Source: Trueperaceae bacterium
GTDB taxonomy: Bacteria; Deinococcota; Deinococci; Deinococcales; Trueperaceae
Reading direction: 5' to 3'
Length of the DNA stretch: 17,220 nucleotides
Assembly: GCA_007130445.1 (NCBI GenBank)
Contig: SLSM01000082.1
Span: 1 to 17,220 of the forward strand
How positions within the stretch are numbered: position 1 is the stretch's first letter; the number at the start of each line of letters is the position of its first letter. Below the pieces are notes generated by a model, which was given only the letters and a program-made list of their open reading frames with translations, was not told where the DNA came from and searched no databases. Position numbers and translations under genes: made by a program. This document shows positions 1 to 7,522 of the stretch, one piece after another.

Positions 1-194
1 CGAAGCTCAAGACCCATAAGGGCACCAAAGCCCGTGTGAAAATCACTGGGCGAGGTAAGGTCACGGCCATGCGATCCGGGAAGCGCCACCTGAACTTCAA
101 GAAGTCAGGGAAGCGCATCCGCCAGGGTCGGACCGTCCTCGTCCTCGCCACCACGGAAGCGGAGCGCATCAAGCGCCTGCTGCCGTACGACTGA
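1..194 (+). CDS. rpmI: 50S ribosomal protein bL35 (5' end cut by window edge)
   Basis: Structural protein of the large ribosomal subunit. The frame is read from base 3. Bases 1-2 (CG) fit the end of a CCG proline codon, so only about four bases of the gene (ATGC) are missing and the full protein would be about 65 residues, the usual length for bL35. The visible start KLKTHKGTKARVKITGRGK and the later SGKRHLNFKKSGK block are the family signature, and the protein is strongly basic as expected. The C-terminus ERIKRLLPYD resembles Thermus-type bL35 from memory. It stops at TGA 192-194, 12 bases before rplT, the usual rpmI-rplT order. infC would be expected just upstream but lies outside the window. 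Confidence 0.96.
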   Translation, partial: KLKTHKGTKARVKITGRGKVTAMRSGKRHLNFKKSGKRIRQGRTVLVLATTEAERIKRLLPYD

Positions 195-206
195 GGGAGG
201 CCGACC

Positions 207-563
207 ATGCCGAGAGTCAAGACCGGGACGGTTCGCCGCGCCCGCCACCAGAAGATCCTCAAGCGCGCCAAGGGCTTCTGGGGCCTGCGCAGCAAGAGTG
301 TCCGCACCGCCGCCCAGACCCTGCTCAACGCCGCCGACTACGAGTACCGCGACCGCCGCGACAAGAAGAACGACTTCCGGCGCCTGTGGATCAGCCGCAT
401 CAACGCCGCGACGCGCCAGGAAGGCATGAGCTACTCGCGCTTCATGCACGGCCTGCGCCAGGCGGGTGTCGAGGTCGACCGCAAGATCCTCGCCGATCTC
501 GCCGTGCGTGAGCCCGAGGCCTTCAAGCAACTCGTGAGCGTCGCCAAGGGCCTGCAGGCCTGA
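207..563 (+). CDS. rplT: 50S ribosomal protein bL20
   Basis: Large-subunit ribosomal protein that binds 23S rRNA early in assembly; in several bacteria it also represses its own operon. The 118-residue length is normal for the family. Visible signatures are the basic N-terminus MPRVKTGTVRRARHQKILK, the GFWGLRSKS turn, YEYRDRRDKKNDFRRLWISRIN (about residues 47-68), and a C-terminal LADLAVREPEAFKQLV helix. The ATG is preceded by a purine-rich site, GAGGGAGG (193-200), that overlaps the rpmI stop. It forms an operon with rpmI. The last codons run into a hairpin that includes its own TGA stop (560-587), and a second hairpin follows at 641-666. The sequence is closer to Deinococcus/Thermus bL20 than to actinobacterial bL20 as I remember them. 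Confidence 0.97.
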   Translation: MPRVKTGTVRRARHQKILKRAKGFWGLRSKSVRTAAQTLLNAADYEYRDRRDKKNDFRRLWISRINAATRQEGMSYSRFMHGLRQAGVEVDRKILADLAVREPEAFKQLVSVAKGLQA

Positions 564-587
564 GGCCCGCACCACCCGGGGCCTCAG
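560..587 (+). terminator. Hairpin spanning the rplT stop codon
   Basis: CTGAGGCCC (560-568) pairs perfectly with GGGCCTCAG (579-587) around a 10-nt loop. The rplT TGA (561-563) lies inside the left arm. No T-run follows, so this is either a GC-rich terminator without a U-tract or a 3'-end stabilising structure. The remaining 564-744 spacer between the convergent genes holds this hairpin, a second one at 641-666, and nothing else I can identify. Confidence 0.5.
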
Positions 588-640
588 CGCCTTCGGGCTC
601 GGTGTCCGATCACACGGATCGCGATCACCTGGAACACCCG

Positions 641-666
641 AGCGGCCGTCCGAGAGGGCGGCCGCT
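641..666. terminator. GNRA-capped hairpin between convergent rplT and the FAD oxidoreductase gene
   Basis: AGCGGCCGTCC (641-651) pairs with GGGCGGCCGCT (656-666): an 11-bp stem with one T-G wobble, closed by a GAGA tetraloop of the stable GNRA class. It sits 78 nt past the rplT stop and 79 nt past the end of the opposing gene, so it could end transcription from both sides. No clear T-tract follows on the plus strand. On the minus strand the following sequence has only a few scattered T residues. Confidence 0.55.
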
Positions 667-744
667 TACGCGTGCGGATGCTCCACCAGCGACCGCCGCC
701 GAACGGCACCGTGCGCTCGAGGACGCGCAGGCGAGCGGTGACCG

Positions 745-1905
745 TCAGACGATCGCGGCCTCGTCGGCGCCGCCGACCCGCTGCCCGTCGGCGAAGCGCC
801 CGGGAGCGAACGGTGTCAGGTCGAACGACGAGGGCTCACCCGCCACCAGCGAGGCCACGGCGGCACCCGTCGCGGGGGCGTGCTGGACGCCGTGGCCCGA
901 GAACCCGGCGGCGTGGAGCAGCCCGGGGAGCGACGGGTCCCAACCGATGAGCGGGAGGTGGTCGGGTGTCACCTCGTAGTGCCCCGCCCAGCAGGCGCGC
1001 CGATCGAGTTCGGCGCTCGCCAGGAACGGGAACCGTGGCAGTGCCCGCTCGAGGGTCGGCTCGAGCCAGTCCCAATCGACCCGCTCGTTCTCGCCCGGCG
1101 GCTCGGCGGGATTGGAGCGGCCGAAGATCACCCGTTCGCCCTCCGAGCGCAACCACACGCCCGTCTCGACGTCGACGGTCAACGGGGTCGGTAGCGCGAG
1201 CCCCGCCACCGGTGTGGTGACGTAGACCGACCGCCGCGACGGCACCACGGGGACGTCCGCGCCGGCGAGCGCGGCGACCCGACCGGCCTGCGGCCCGGCG
1301 GCGTTCACGACCACCTCGCTCGTCAGCGACGCTCCGTGAGCCGTGTGCACCCGCCAACCGCCGGCCGTGGGCGCGAGCTCGGTCACCTCGGCCTCGAAGT
1401 GCACCGTGGCGCCGCCCGCGCGGGCCGCGCCGAGCCAGCCGAGCGTCACGGCGTGGGGATCGAGGACACCGTCGTCGGGACCGTAGCTGACGAGGCCGAC
1501 GCCGGACAGGTCGAGCCACGGCCAACGAACGGCCGCCTCCTGCGGCGCCAGCAGATCCACCCTGCCACCGTGCATGCGTACGGTGGCGGCCTGCGCCCGC
1601 CACGCCTCGACGGCGGTCTCGGGGACGAGGAACGCGTAGCCGACACGGCGGAAGCCAGCGTCGACGCCGACCTCGGCCCGGAAGCGCGCGAAGCGCGTGG
1701 CGCCGTACGCCGAGAAGCGCACGTTCTGGGACGCGGAGAACTGATGACGGATGCCCGCGGCGGAGCGGCCCGTCGCGCCCGTCGCCGCGGCGGCGGCGCG
1801 TTCGAGGACGGTCACGCGGGCGCCGGCGCGGGTCAGCGACCACGCCACCGCGGCGCCCACGATGCCGGCGCCCACGACGATCACGTGCGTCCCACGCAGC
1901 GTCAT
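745..1905 (-). CDS. FAD-dependent oxidoreductase, D-amino-acid/sarcosine oxidase (DAO) family
   Basis: A 386-residue flavoenzyme expected to oxidise a C-N bond of an amino acid or N-methylated amine. The exact substrate cannot be read from sequence. The dinucleotide-binding GAGIVG is at residues 12-17, followed by VLER, the acidic end of the Rossmann strand. Next comes ATGRSAAGIRHQFS, the FAD-contacting loop typical of sarcosine oxidase/dehydrogenase-like members. A middle stretch (VVNAAGPQAG) and a C-terminal pair (HYEVTPDHLPLIG and AAGFSGHGVQHAPATG) complete the family pattern. I chose ATG 1905 because the nucleotide fold starts directly after it; the frame stays open to about 2217, but that part does not look like protein. 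A TAGCAT -10 box ends 7 nt before this ATG, implying a leaderless mRNA. It is divergent from hisD. Glycine oxidase ThiO or a D-amino-acid dehydrogenase are alternatives, but no thi genes are nearby. Confidence 0.85.
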   Translation of the reverse strand: MTLRGTHVIVVGAGIVGAAVAWSLTRAGARVTVLERAAAAATGATGRSAAGIRHQFSASQNVRFSAYGATRFARFRAEVGVDAGFRRVGYAFLVPETAVEAWRAQAATVRMHGGRVDLLAPQEAAVRWPWLDLSGVGLVSYGPDDGVLDPHAVTLGWLGAARAGGATVHFEAEVTELAPTAGGWRVHTAHGASLTSEVVVNAAGPQAGRVAALAGADVPVVPSRRSVYVTTPVAGLALPTPLTVDVETGVWLRSEGERVIFGRSNPAEPPGENERVDWDWLEPTLERALPRFPFLASAELDRRACWAGHYEVTPDHLPLIGWDPSLPGLLHAAGFSGHGVQHAPATGAAVASLVAGEPSSFDLTPFAPGRFADGQRVGGADEAAIV

Positions 1906-1912
1906 GGCGCGT

Positions 1913-1918
1913 ATGCTA
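1913..1918 (-). promoter_or_regulatory. -10 element (TAGCAT) of the FAD oxidoreductase gene
   Basis: On the minus strand, TAGCAT is followed by 7 nt and then the ATG at 1905. Transcription would therefore start at or next to the start codon. No purine-rich ribosome binding site exists in this short gap. I see no convincing -35. Confidence 0.55.
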
Positions 1919-1925
1919 CCGCGCG

Positions 1926-1952
1926 TCGACACGTGCTGGCCGGCGGTACACT
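1926..1952 (+). promoter_or_regulatory. Promoter of hisD, probably leaderless
   Basis: TCGACA (1926-1931), five of six matches to TTGACA, lies 15 nt before TACACT (1947-1952). The hisD ATG at 1961 is 8 nt further on, so the transcript should start at or very near the ATG. It partly faces the opposite promoter of the flavoenzyme gene within the same 55-bp spacer. Confidence 0.55.
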
Positions 1953-1960
1953 GTGCGCTC

Positions 1961-3244
1961 ATGCAGGTCCTCCGAGGAACCGACGCCGCCCTGGCGGCCA
2001 TGCAAGACCGCGGTCCAGACGCCGCGGACCCCGTCCGTCGCGGCCAGGTCGAAGCCGTGATCGAGGCCGTTCGCGCACGCGGAGACGCTGCGTTGCGCGA
2101 GTTCGGCGAGCGCTTCGACGGCGTACACCTCGAAGGGTTCGCCGTCCCGGACGAGGCGATCCTGGCGGCGGAAGCGTCGCTCGAACCGGCGCTGCGCTCG
2201 GCCATCGACACGTCCATCGCCCGCGTTCGCGCGTTCCACGAACGGCAGCCACGCGAGGCGGCGCTCGTGCCCGGTCCCGAGGGGTGGCTGGGACAGGTGG
2301 TGCGTCCGGTCGCGCGCGTCGGATGCTACGTCCCGGCCGGGCAGGCGCCGCTGTTCAGCTCGCTGATCATGAGCGCCGTGCCGGCCCAGGTGGCCGGTGT
2401 CGCCGACATCGTCGCGTGCGCTCCGCCGCGCCGCGACGGCAGCGTCGCACCCGAGATCCTCTACGTCGCGTCCGCGCTCGGTCTGCGGGCGGTGTACCGG
2501 CTCGGTGGGGCACACGCCATCGCCGCCATGGCGTACGGGACCGAGCAGGTCGGCCGGGTGGACGTGATCGTGGGCCCCGGGAGTCCCTGGGTCGTGATCG
2601 CGAAGCAACTCGTGTTCGGGCAGGTCGGGATCGAGTCGCTCCCCGGCCCGACCGAGACGCTCGTGGTCGCGGACGCCTCGGCCGATCCGCGGCACGTGGC
2701 CGCGGACCTGCTCGCGCAGGCCGAACACGAGGGGGCGCAGCCGGTCCTGGTCGTCACCGATGAGGACGTGTGGCGGGCGGTCGAGGCCGAGTTGGAGCGT
2801 CAGCTGAGGGACCTGTCGACCGCGTCCAGCGCGCGTGCGAGCCTCGCCGAGCGCGGCCTGGTGAGCATCGTCGAGAGCGTCGCTCAGGCGCTCGAGGTGG
2901 CCAATGCCTACGCGCCCGAGCACCTCTGTCTGCTGGTCCACGACCCGTGGTCGTGGGTCGGCGCCGTCGAGCACGCCGGCGGCATCTTCGTCGGTGCACA
3001 CTCGATGGAGGCGCTCGGCGACTACGTCGCGGGACCCAGCCACGTCATGCCGACGGGCGGCACCGCGCGGTACGCCTCGGCACTCAACGTCCGGCACTTC
3101 CAGCGCCTCATCCCGGTCGTCGGGTTGACGCCCGCTGCGCTGGCGACGATCGGTCCCGCCGGCGCCCGGATGGCCCGTGCCGAAGGGCTCGAGGCCCACG
3201 CGCGCGCCATCGAGTCCCGGCTGTCGCCGTGCGACGAGGGGTAG
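1961..3244 (+). CDS. hisD: Histidinol dehydrogenase
   Basis: Catalyses the last two steps of histidine synthesis, oxidising L-histidinol to L-histidine with 2 NAD+; it is a zinc-dependent cytosolic dimer. The protein is 427 residues, normal length. Core blocks are visible: VGCYVPAGQAPLFSSLIMSAVPAQVAGV (from about 120), DVIVGPGSPWVVIAKQLVFG (201-220), ADLLAQAEHEG, YAPEHL, and LGDYVAGPSHVMPTGGTAR. Residues matching the known zinc ligands are Q253, H256, D354 and H413, and the catalytic Glu-His pair is E320-H321; all are present. The sequence departs from the commonest form in having GPTETLVVAD where GPSEVLVIAD is usual, and ALNVRHF where a PLSV-type stretch is common. No other his gene is in the window. 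The start is fixed by the promoter, since the frame continues upstream without protein-like sequence. It converges on the next gene with only 6 bp between stops. Confidence 0.93.
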   Translation: MQVLRGTDAALAAMQDRGPDAADPVRRGQVEAVIEAVRARGDAALREFGERFDGVHLEGFAVPDEAILAAEASLEPALRSAIDTSIARVRAFHERQPREAALVPGPEGWLGQVVRPVARVGCYVPAGQAPLFSSLIMSAVPAQVAGVADIVACAPPRRDGSVAPEILYVASALGLRAVYRLGGAHAIAAMAYGTEQVGRVDVIVGPGSPWVVIAKQLVFGQVGIESLPGPTETLVVADASADPRHVAADLLAQAEHEGAQPVLVVTDEDVWRAVEAELERQLRDLSTASSARASLAERGLVSIVESVAQALEVANAYAPEHLCLLVHDPWSWVGAVEHAGGIFVGAHSMEALGDYVAGPSHVMPTGGTARYASALNVRHFQRLIPVVGLTPAALATIGPAGARMARAEGLEAHARAIESRLSPCDEG

Positions 3245-3250
3245 CGCCGG

Positions 3251-3910
3251 TCAGCGGCTGGGCGTGTTCCGCTGCGGGAACACCAACTGCCGGAGGATCT
3301 CGGCGTACATGCGCAGCCGCTTCAGCGTGCCGCGTACGATGCCACGCTTCTCCTCCTTGGTCACCTGCGACACGCCCGGGAGCTCGACGTCCACGGTGGG
3401 CCACAGCGCTTCCGTGGCGTGCTCGGTGATCGCCACCTCGATGCCGTAGCGTGAGGTCGCCAAGCCGGGGATCTCCAGCAGCCGCACGCGCTCCACGGCT
3501 CGCTGGCCGTTCAGCTGCGGTGCGATGCGTTGCGCCGTGTCCGTCGACCAGCGGCCACGGGTGAAGACGCCGCGGGTCATCACCGCCTCGCCCGCGACGA
3601 CGGGGGCTGCCAGCGCCCGGACGTGGTTCGCCGTCAGGCCGATCAGATCGGCATCGAGGAGCACCACCACGTCTTCGTCACGGCTCGCTGCGCCCGCGGC
3701 GACCGCGCCGCCCTTGCCGCGGTTCGTGGCCAGGCGCAGGACCTCGGCCCCCGCGCGCGCGGCGACCTGCGCGGTGGCGTCGCTCGAGCCGTCGTCGACG
3801 ACCAGGACCGGACCGACGTCGGCTCTCGTGGCACACCGGACGACGGACGCCACGGTGTCGGCCTCATCGAGCGCAGGGATGATCACGACGACGCTGCGTT
3901 GCACGACCAT
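3251..3910 (-). CDS. Glycosyltransferase family 2 (GT-A fold), soluble
   Basis: A 219-residue sugar transferase. The N-terminus VVVIIPALDEADTV, VDDGSSD (38-44), NRGKGGAVAAG (63-73) and the DAD metal-binding motif (86-88) form the nucleotide-sugar half of a GT-A domain. A second half contains LNGQRAVERVRLLEIPG and RYGIEVAI, as in dolichol-phosphate-mannose-synthase-like or glucosyl-phosphoglycerate-synthase-like members. No membrane segment is visible, so it acts in the cytosol or at the membrane surface. The acceptor is unknown. It is last in the dxr-protease operon, starting 39 bp after the rseP stop. The C-terminal basic region TKEEKRG...LKRLRMYAEILRQL is typical of small proteins of this group. 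MVVQRS at 3910 is the only well-placed ATG. Confidence 0.85.
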   Translation of the reverse strand: MVVQRSVVVIIPALDEADTVASVVRCATRADVGPVLVVDDGSSDATAQVAARAGAEVLRLATNRGKGGAVAAGAASRDEDVVVLLDADLIGLTANHVRALAAPVVAGEAVMTRGVFTRGRWSTDTAQRIAPQLNGQRAVERVRLLEIPGLATSRYGIEVAITEHATEALWPTVDVELPGVSQVTKEEKRGIVRGTLKRLRMYAEILRQLVFPQRNTPSR

Positions 3911-3949
3911 CAGCCGCCCCGCAGGAGCGCCGGACGTGCGTGGTCGTCG

Positions 3950-5038
3950 TCAGCCGCCGAGCAATCCACCGAGCTCCTGGACCGTGATCAACACGATGAG
4001 CGCGAGGACCGCCATGATGCCGGCGAAGTGGATCGCTTCTTCCTGGCCGGGCCGGAACGGCTTCCCGCGAGCGCTCACGACCGTCGCGAGCAGCAAGCGT
4101 CCACCGTCGAGTCCCGGGATAGGCAACAGGTTGAACACCGCGAGCGAGAAGTTGATCAGGGCCGCCAGCAGCAGCACCGGGGCGATACCCACCTGGGCCG
4201 CCTGGCCGACCATCGTCACCATGCCGACCGGACCAGCGACGTCCTCATTCGGGCGACCCGAGAGCGCCGAGCCGAACCCACGGACGAAGGCCACGACCAT
4301 CTCGGGGAACATGCGCACGCCGAAGTCGACGCTCTCGATCAGGGCGGTGCCGAGACCGACGCCCGGCACGCTCACCGGCGCCAGTTGCACGCCGAGCAGC
4401 GGACGCTCACCCGGCGCCAGGCCGGCCGGTGGCCAGCTGCTCACGACCTCGCGCTCGCGACCGTCCTCGCCCACCACGACCAGCGTCAGCGCGTCGGCCT
4501 CTGCGAGCTCCGCGACCATCCGTTCCGGGGTCGGCTCCACGACCGCGTTGAGGCGTACGATGCGATCGCCGGCCAGCAGGCCGAGCGACTCGGCACGCGA
4601 GCCGTCCGCGACGGCCACGATCTGGGCCCCCTCCACCTCGACGGGAACGCCCGACACCAGCTCGCGGAAACCGGGAGCCAGCACCACGGCGCTCGCCAGC
4701 AAGAGCGTGCCGAGGATGTAGTTGGCGATCACGCCCGCCGAGAGCACCCACGCCTTCTGTGGGAGTCGCAGTCGGGCCATGCCCTCGGTGGGCGACTGGA
4801 GGCGACCCTGCTCGTCGACGCTCGACGCCATACCCGGCAAGTCGACGTACCCCCCCAACGGCAACAGCGACAGGCGCCACTCGGTCCCGCGCCAGTGCCG
4901 CTTGAACACGACCGGCCCCATCCCGACGCTGAACGCACGCACGTGCACGCCGACCGAGCGGGCGGCGAGGTAGTGGGCGAGCTCGTGTACGAGCACCGCC
5001 GTCATCAAGATCGCGAGGAACACCAGGGCCGTCAGCAT
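3950..5038 (-). CDS. rseP: Site-2 zinc metalloprotease, RseP/YaeL type (M50) with PDZ domain
   Basis: An intramembrane protease that cuts membrane-bound substrates such as anti-sigma factors or remnant signal peptides. It is 362 residues. The first membrane segment carries the catalytic HELAH (18-22), and the next conserved block LLPLGGYVDLPGM is the membrane-reentrant loop of RseP proteins. A second hydrophobic segment spans about 96-122, a single PDZ domain about 130-200 (GSRAESLGLLAGDRI), then a helix with NLLPIPGLDGGR (303-314), whose D311 is the third zinc ligand, and a last membrane segment near 337-355. I chose ATG 5038 because the first transmembrane helix starts at once and GGAG lies about 11 nt upstream; an in-frame TTG at 5062 is the alternative. 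It lies downstream of dxr as in many bacteria, here with a second M50 protease between them. No anti-sigma substrate is encoded in the window. Confidence 0.93.
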   Translation of the reverse strand: MLTALVFLAILMTAVLVHELAHYLAARSVGVHVRAFSVGMGPVVFKRHWRGTEWRLSLLPLGGYVDLPGMASSVDEQGRLQSPTEGMARLRLPQKAWVLSAGVIANYILGTLLLASAVVLAPGFRELVSGVPVEVEGAQIVAVADGSRAESLGLLAGDRIVRLNAVVEPTPERMVAELAEADALTLVVVGEDGREREVVSSWPPAGLAPGERPLLGVQLAPVSVPGVGLGTALIESVDFGVRMFPEMVVAFVRGFGSALSGRPNEDVAGPVGMVTMVGQAAQVGIAPVLLLAALINFSLAVFNLLPIPGLDGGRLLLATVVSARGKPFRPGQEEAIHFAGIMAVLALIVLITVQELGGLLGG

Positions 5039-5123
5039 CGTTGCACGTCTCCATCCACCCAACCAGTATGCACGGGCGCGAGGCCCTCGAAGGGCGCCCA
5101 GCCCACGCTACCGCGAGCGCCCG

Positions 5124-6227
5124 TCACTGCAGCGCCTCGAGGGCACGCACGACGTCGGCCTTGCCGAGGATCCCCACGACGCGGCCTCGTGCGTCGACGA
5201 CCACGAGCCTGCCGAGCTCGCTGGCCGCGAGGCGGCGCACGCCGAGCTCGAGCGGCTCGTTGGCGCCGATGGTCTCCGCCGGTCGGAGCAGCGACGTCAT
5301 CCCGGCGTCGTCGTCGGCGCCATCGGCGTCGGCGATCCGCGCCATGCCCAGGAGCTGCTCGTCTGGATCGACGACGGGGTAGCACGGGTGGGTCTTCCAG
5401 GCCCGCATCGCGCGAAAACGATCGATGGGCATGCCGACGTCGATCGTGATCGGATCGCGGCTCATCCACTCGGCCACGCGCCGGCCCTCGAAGGCGCTGC
5501 GCATCGACTCCGCCTGCACCTCCGCCCGACCCGCGTTGTAGACGAAGAAGGCGACGGCCATGAGGAGCAAGTTGAGCGACAGGAAGCCGTACACGCCGAG
5601 GCCGATGGCGAGGACCTGGGAGACACCGCCGGCGATCAGCGTGGCCCGGTCGCGCGCGAGGAAGAGCGCGAGCAGGGACCGCAGCACCCTGCCACCGTCG
5701 AGCGGCAGGGCCGGCAGCAGGTTGAACAACGCCAGGAAGACGTTCGTGATCGCCAGGTAGGCGACCACGAAGGTGAGGCCGTCGGGCATCGTGACCGACG
5801 TCAACAGCGTGCCCAGCACCGCGCCGAGCACCCCCGAGGTGATCGGCCCCACGATGGCGACGACGGCCTCGGCTCCGCGCTGGCGCGGCATGTCTTCGAG
5901 TTGCGCCACGCCGCCGAGGAACCAGAGCGTGATGCCGCGCGTGGCGACGCCGTACACCCGCGCGGCCATCGCGTGGCCGAGCTCGTGGATCACGACGCTC
6001 GTGAACAGACCGAGGGCGGCGCTCAGTCCCAGGACGTACGGGGTGACCCCGCGGGAGAGCGCGGCGCCGTCGATGTCGATGCCCACGGCCGCGAGCAGCT
6101 CGGCGTACGCCGGCACCTGGCTCGAGATCAGCCAGGCGAAGAGCGGCAGCACGAGCGCGAACGAGGGATCGAGCGAGAGCGGGATGCCCAGCAGCTTGAA
6201 CGGTAGCTTCCAACCGCGTCCGGTCAC
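5124..6227 (-). CDS. Site-2 protease (M50B) with C-terminal CBS domain pair
   Basis: A 367-residue polytopic membrane protease of the SpoIVFB/Rip3-like group. Residues 1-35 (LGIPLSLDPSFALVLPLFAWLI) are the usual first helix. The catalytic HELGH is at 81-85, and the second zinc-site motif LPALPLDGGR at 171-180, with D177 as ligand. Further helices run to about 231. Residues 245-365 form two CBS repeats (VAEWMSRDPITIDVGMPIDR and LVVVDARGRVVGILGKADVV). These repeats bind adenosyl nucleotides in related proteins and may gate the protease. The start is GTG 6227, whose last two bases are the TG of the dxr TGA stop (GTGA overlap), so translation is coupled to dxr. Much of the frame upstream of this GTG is dxr antiphase sequence and not protein. 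Its substrate is unknown. Confidence 0.92.
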   Translation of the reverse strand: MTGRGWKLPFKLLGIPLSLDPSFALVLPLFAWLISSQVPAYAELLAAVGIDIDGAALSRGVTPYVLGLSAALGLFTSVVIHELGHAMAARVYGVATRGITLWFLGGVAQLEDMPRQRGAEAVVAIVGPITSGVLGAVLGTLLTSVTMPDGLTFVVAYLAITNVFLALFNLLPALPLDGGRVLRSLLALFLARDRATLIAGGVSQVLAIGLGVYGFLSLNLLLMAVAFFVYNAGRAEVQAESMRSAFEGRRVAEWMSRDPITIDVGMPIDRFRAMRAWKTHPCYPVVDPDEQLLGMARIADADGADDDAGMTSLLRPAETIGANEPLELGVRRLAASELGRLVVVDARGRVVGILGKADVVRALEALQ

Positions 6228-7414
6228 GGCCGGCCCTTCGCAGCGACCACGGCACGCGCCAGCGCCCGAGCGTCGGCGTCGAGCGCGGGCAAGGCGTCCC
6301 AATCGTCGGCAGCCGGCCAGTCGTGCGACAGCACCCCCTCGATCACGGCAGGGATGTGATCGAAGCGCAGGTCGCCGGCCAAGAAGGCCGCGACGGCGAC
6401 CTCGTCGGCGGCGTTCAGCGCCAGCGGGGCGCTGCCGCCGCGCCGCCCGGCGGCGAACGCCAGCCCGAGGCAGGGGAAGCGCGCGGTGTCCGGTGGTTCG
6501 AAGCTCCACGATCCGGTCAGCGGCAGCGGCTCGAGCGGCACGGCCGGGCGCTCGGGTGCCTCGAGGGCGTACAGGATCGGGAGCCGCATGTCGTGCGGTC
6601 CGAGCTGCGCCTTGATCGAGCCGTCGCGGAAGCGCACCAGCGCGTGCACGAGGGATTGCGGATGGACGACGACCTCGATGCGGTCGAACGACAGGTCGAA
6701 GAGCAGCGCAGCCTCGATCACCTCGAGGCCCTTGTTGAAGAGCGTCGCCGAGTCGATGGTCACCTTCGGACCCATGCGCCAGGTCGGATGGGCCAGCGCC
6801 TGTTCGGGCGTCACGGTCGAGAGGTCTCGCGGGCCCGTGCGGAACGGACCCCCCGACGCGGTGAGGACGACGCGCTCGACACCCGCTCGCGGCTCGCCGA
6901 CGAGCGTCTGGTAGAGCCCCGCGTGCTCGGAGTCGATCGGCGTGAGCCGGGCACCCGACGCCCGCGCGGCGCGCCACACGAGTGCCCCCGCACAGACCAT
7001 CGCCTCCTTGGTGGCGAGCGCAACGTGCCGCCCCTGCTCCAGGGCGGCGCGGACCGGCGCCAGGCCGCGAAAGCCGGGCACGGCCGCGACGACCGTGTCG
7101 ACGTCGGCGGTGGCCGCTTCGAGCAACCCATCGTCACCCGTCACCAGCCGCGTTCCGCTGGGTAGATGACGCTCCACCTCGTCCGCCACGGCGTGGTCGC
7201 ACGACACCAGTTCGGGGCGCCAGCGCCGCATCTGTTCGATCAGGACGTCGGCTCGCCGTCCCGCTGCGAGCGCCACGACACGATGCCCCGTCCAGGCCGC
7301 CACGTCGAGCGCCTGCGTGCCGATGGAGCCGGTGGAGCCGAGGACGCTCACACGCCGGCCATGGACCGGGGCGGGCCAGGGCTGCCCGAGGGGATCGAGG
7401 CCACGCGACGACAT
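6224..7414 (-). CDS. dxr: 1-deoxy-D-xylulose 5-phosphate reductoisomerase
   Basis: Second enzyme of the MEP pathway to isoprenoids: converts DXP to 2-C-methyl-D-erythritol 4-phosphate with NADPH and a divalent metal. It is 396 residues, normal length. The NADPH-binding GSTGSIG is at 26-32. Then come VAAVPGFRGL, ATKEAMV, the metal-binding DSEH, LTASGGPFR, WRMGPKVTIDSATLFNKGLEVIEA (the E in KGLE is another metal ligand) and HPQSLVHALV. Two small departures are visible: LATKE where LANKE is usual, and SATLFNK where SATLMNK is usual; neither removes a catalytic residue. ATG 7414 is preferred over an in-frame GTG at 7429. A weak CAGAAT (7420-7425, minus strand) lies 5 nt upstream, so dxr may be leaderless. 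It heads the operon dxr, M50-CBS protease, rseP, glycosyltransferase. Confidence 0.95.
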   Translation of the reverse strand: MSSRGLDPLGQPWPAPVHGRRVSVLGSTGSIGTQALDVAAWTGHRVVALAAGRRADVLIEQMRRWRPELVSCDHAVADEVERHLPSGTRLVTGDDGLLEAATADVDTVVAAVPGFRGLAPVRAALEQGRHVALATKEAMVCAGALVWRAARASGARLTPIDSEHAGLYQTLVGEPRAGVERVVLTASGGPFRTGPRDLSTVTPEQALAHPTWRMGPKVTIDSATLFNKGLEVIEAALLFDLSFDRIEVVVHPQSLVHALVRFRDGSIKAQLGPHDMRLPILYALEAPERPAVPLEPLPLTGSWSFEPPDTARFPCLGLAFAAGRRGGSAPLALNAADEVAVAAFLAGDLRFDHIPAVIEGVLSHDWPAADDWDALPALDADARALARAVVAAKGRP

Positions 7415-7482
7415 GCCGCATTCTGCCACGCCTTCCGGCGTCCACGACGTGCAGGCGGGCGGAGCGAGGCGCGCGCGACCTC

Positions 7483-7491
7483 TGGTAGCAT
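7483..7491 (+). promoter_or_regulatory. Extended -10 promoter of the CBS-ACT gene
   Basis: TGG followed by TAGCAT (7486-7491) forms a TGn extended -10. Transcription would begin near 7498, leaving a leader of about 25 nt. That leader holds GAGGAGGA (7510-7517), a strong ribosome binding site 5 nt before the ATG. The 108-bp spacer between dxr and this gene contains nothing else I recognise. Confidence 0.55.
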
Positions 7492-7522
7492 GTGGGCGTC
7501 AGGTCTGGCGAGGAGGACCCGC

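Noticed and set aside
1906..1960. GTCGAC and CACGTG palindromes between the flavoenzyme gene and hisD as an operator
   Set aside because: Six-base palindromes are expected by chance in GC-rich DNA, and no longer symmetric site surrounds them.
3530..5449. A 639-codon open frame on the plus strand opposite the rseP and M50-CBS genes
   Set aside because: Its product is a low-complexity string of R, H, D, Q and A with no domain. It is antisense to two genes with full catalytic motifs; very GC-rich DNA leaves such frames open.
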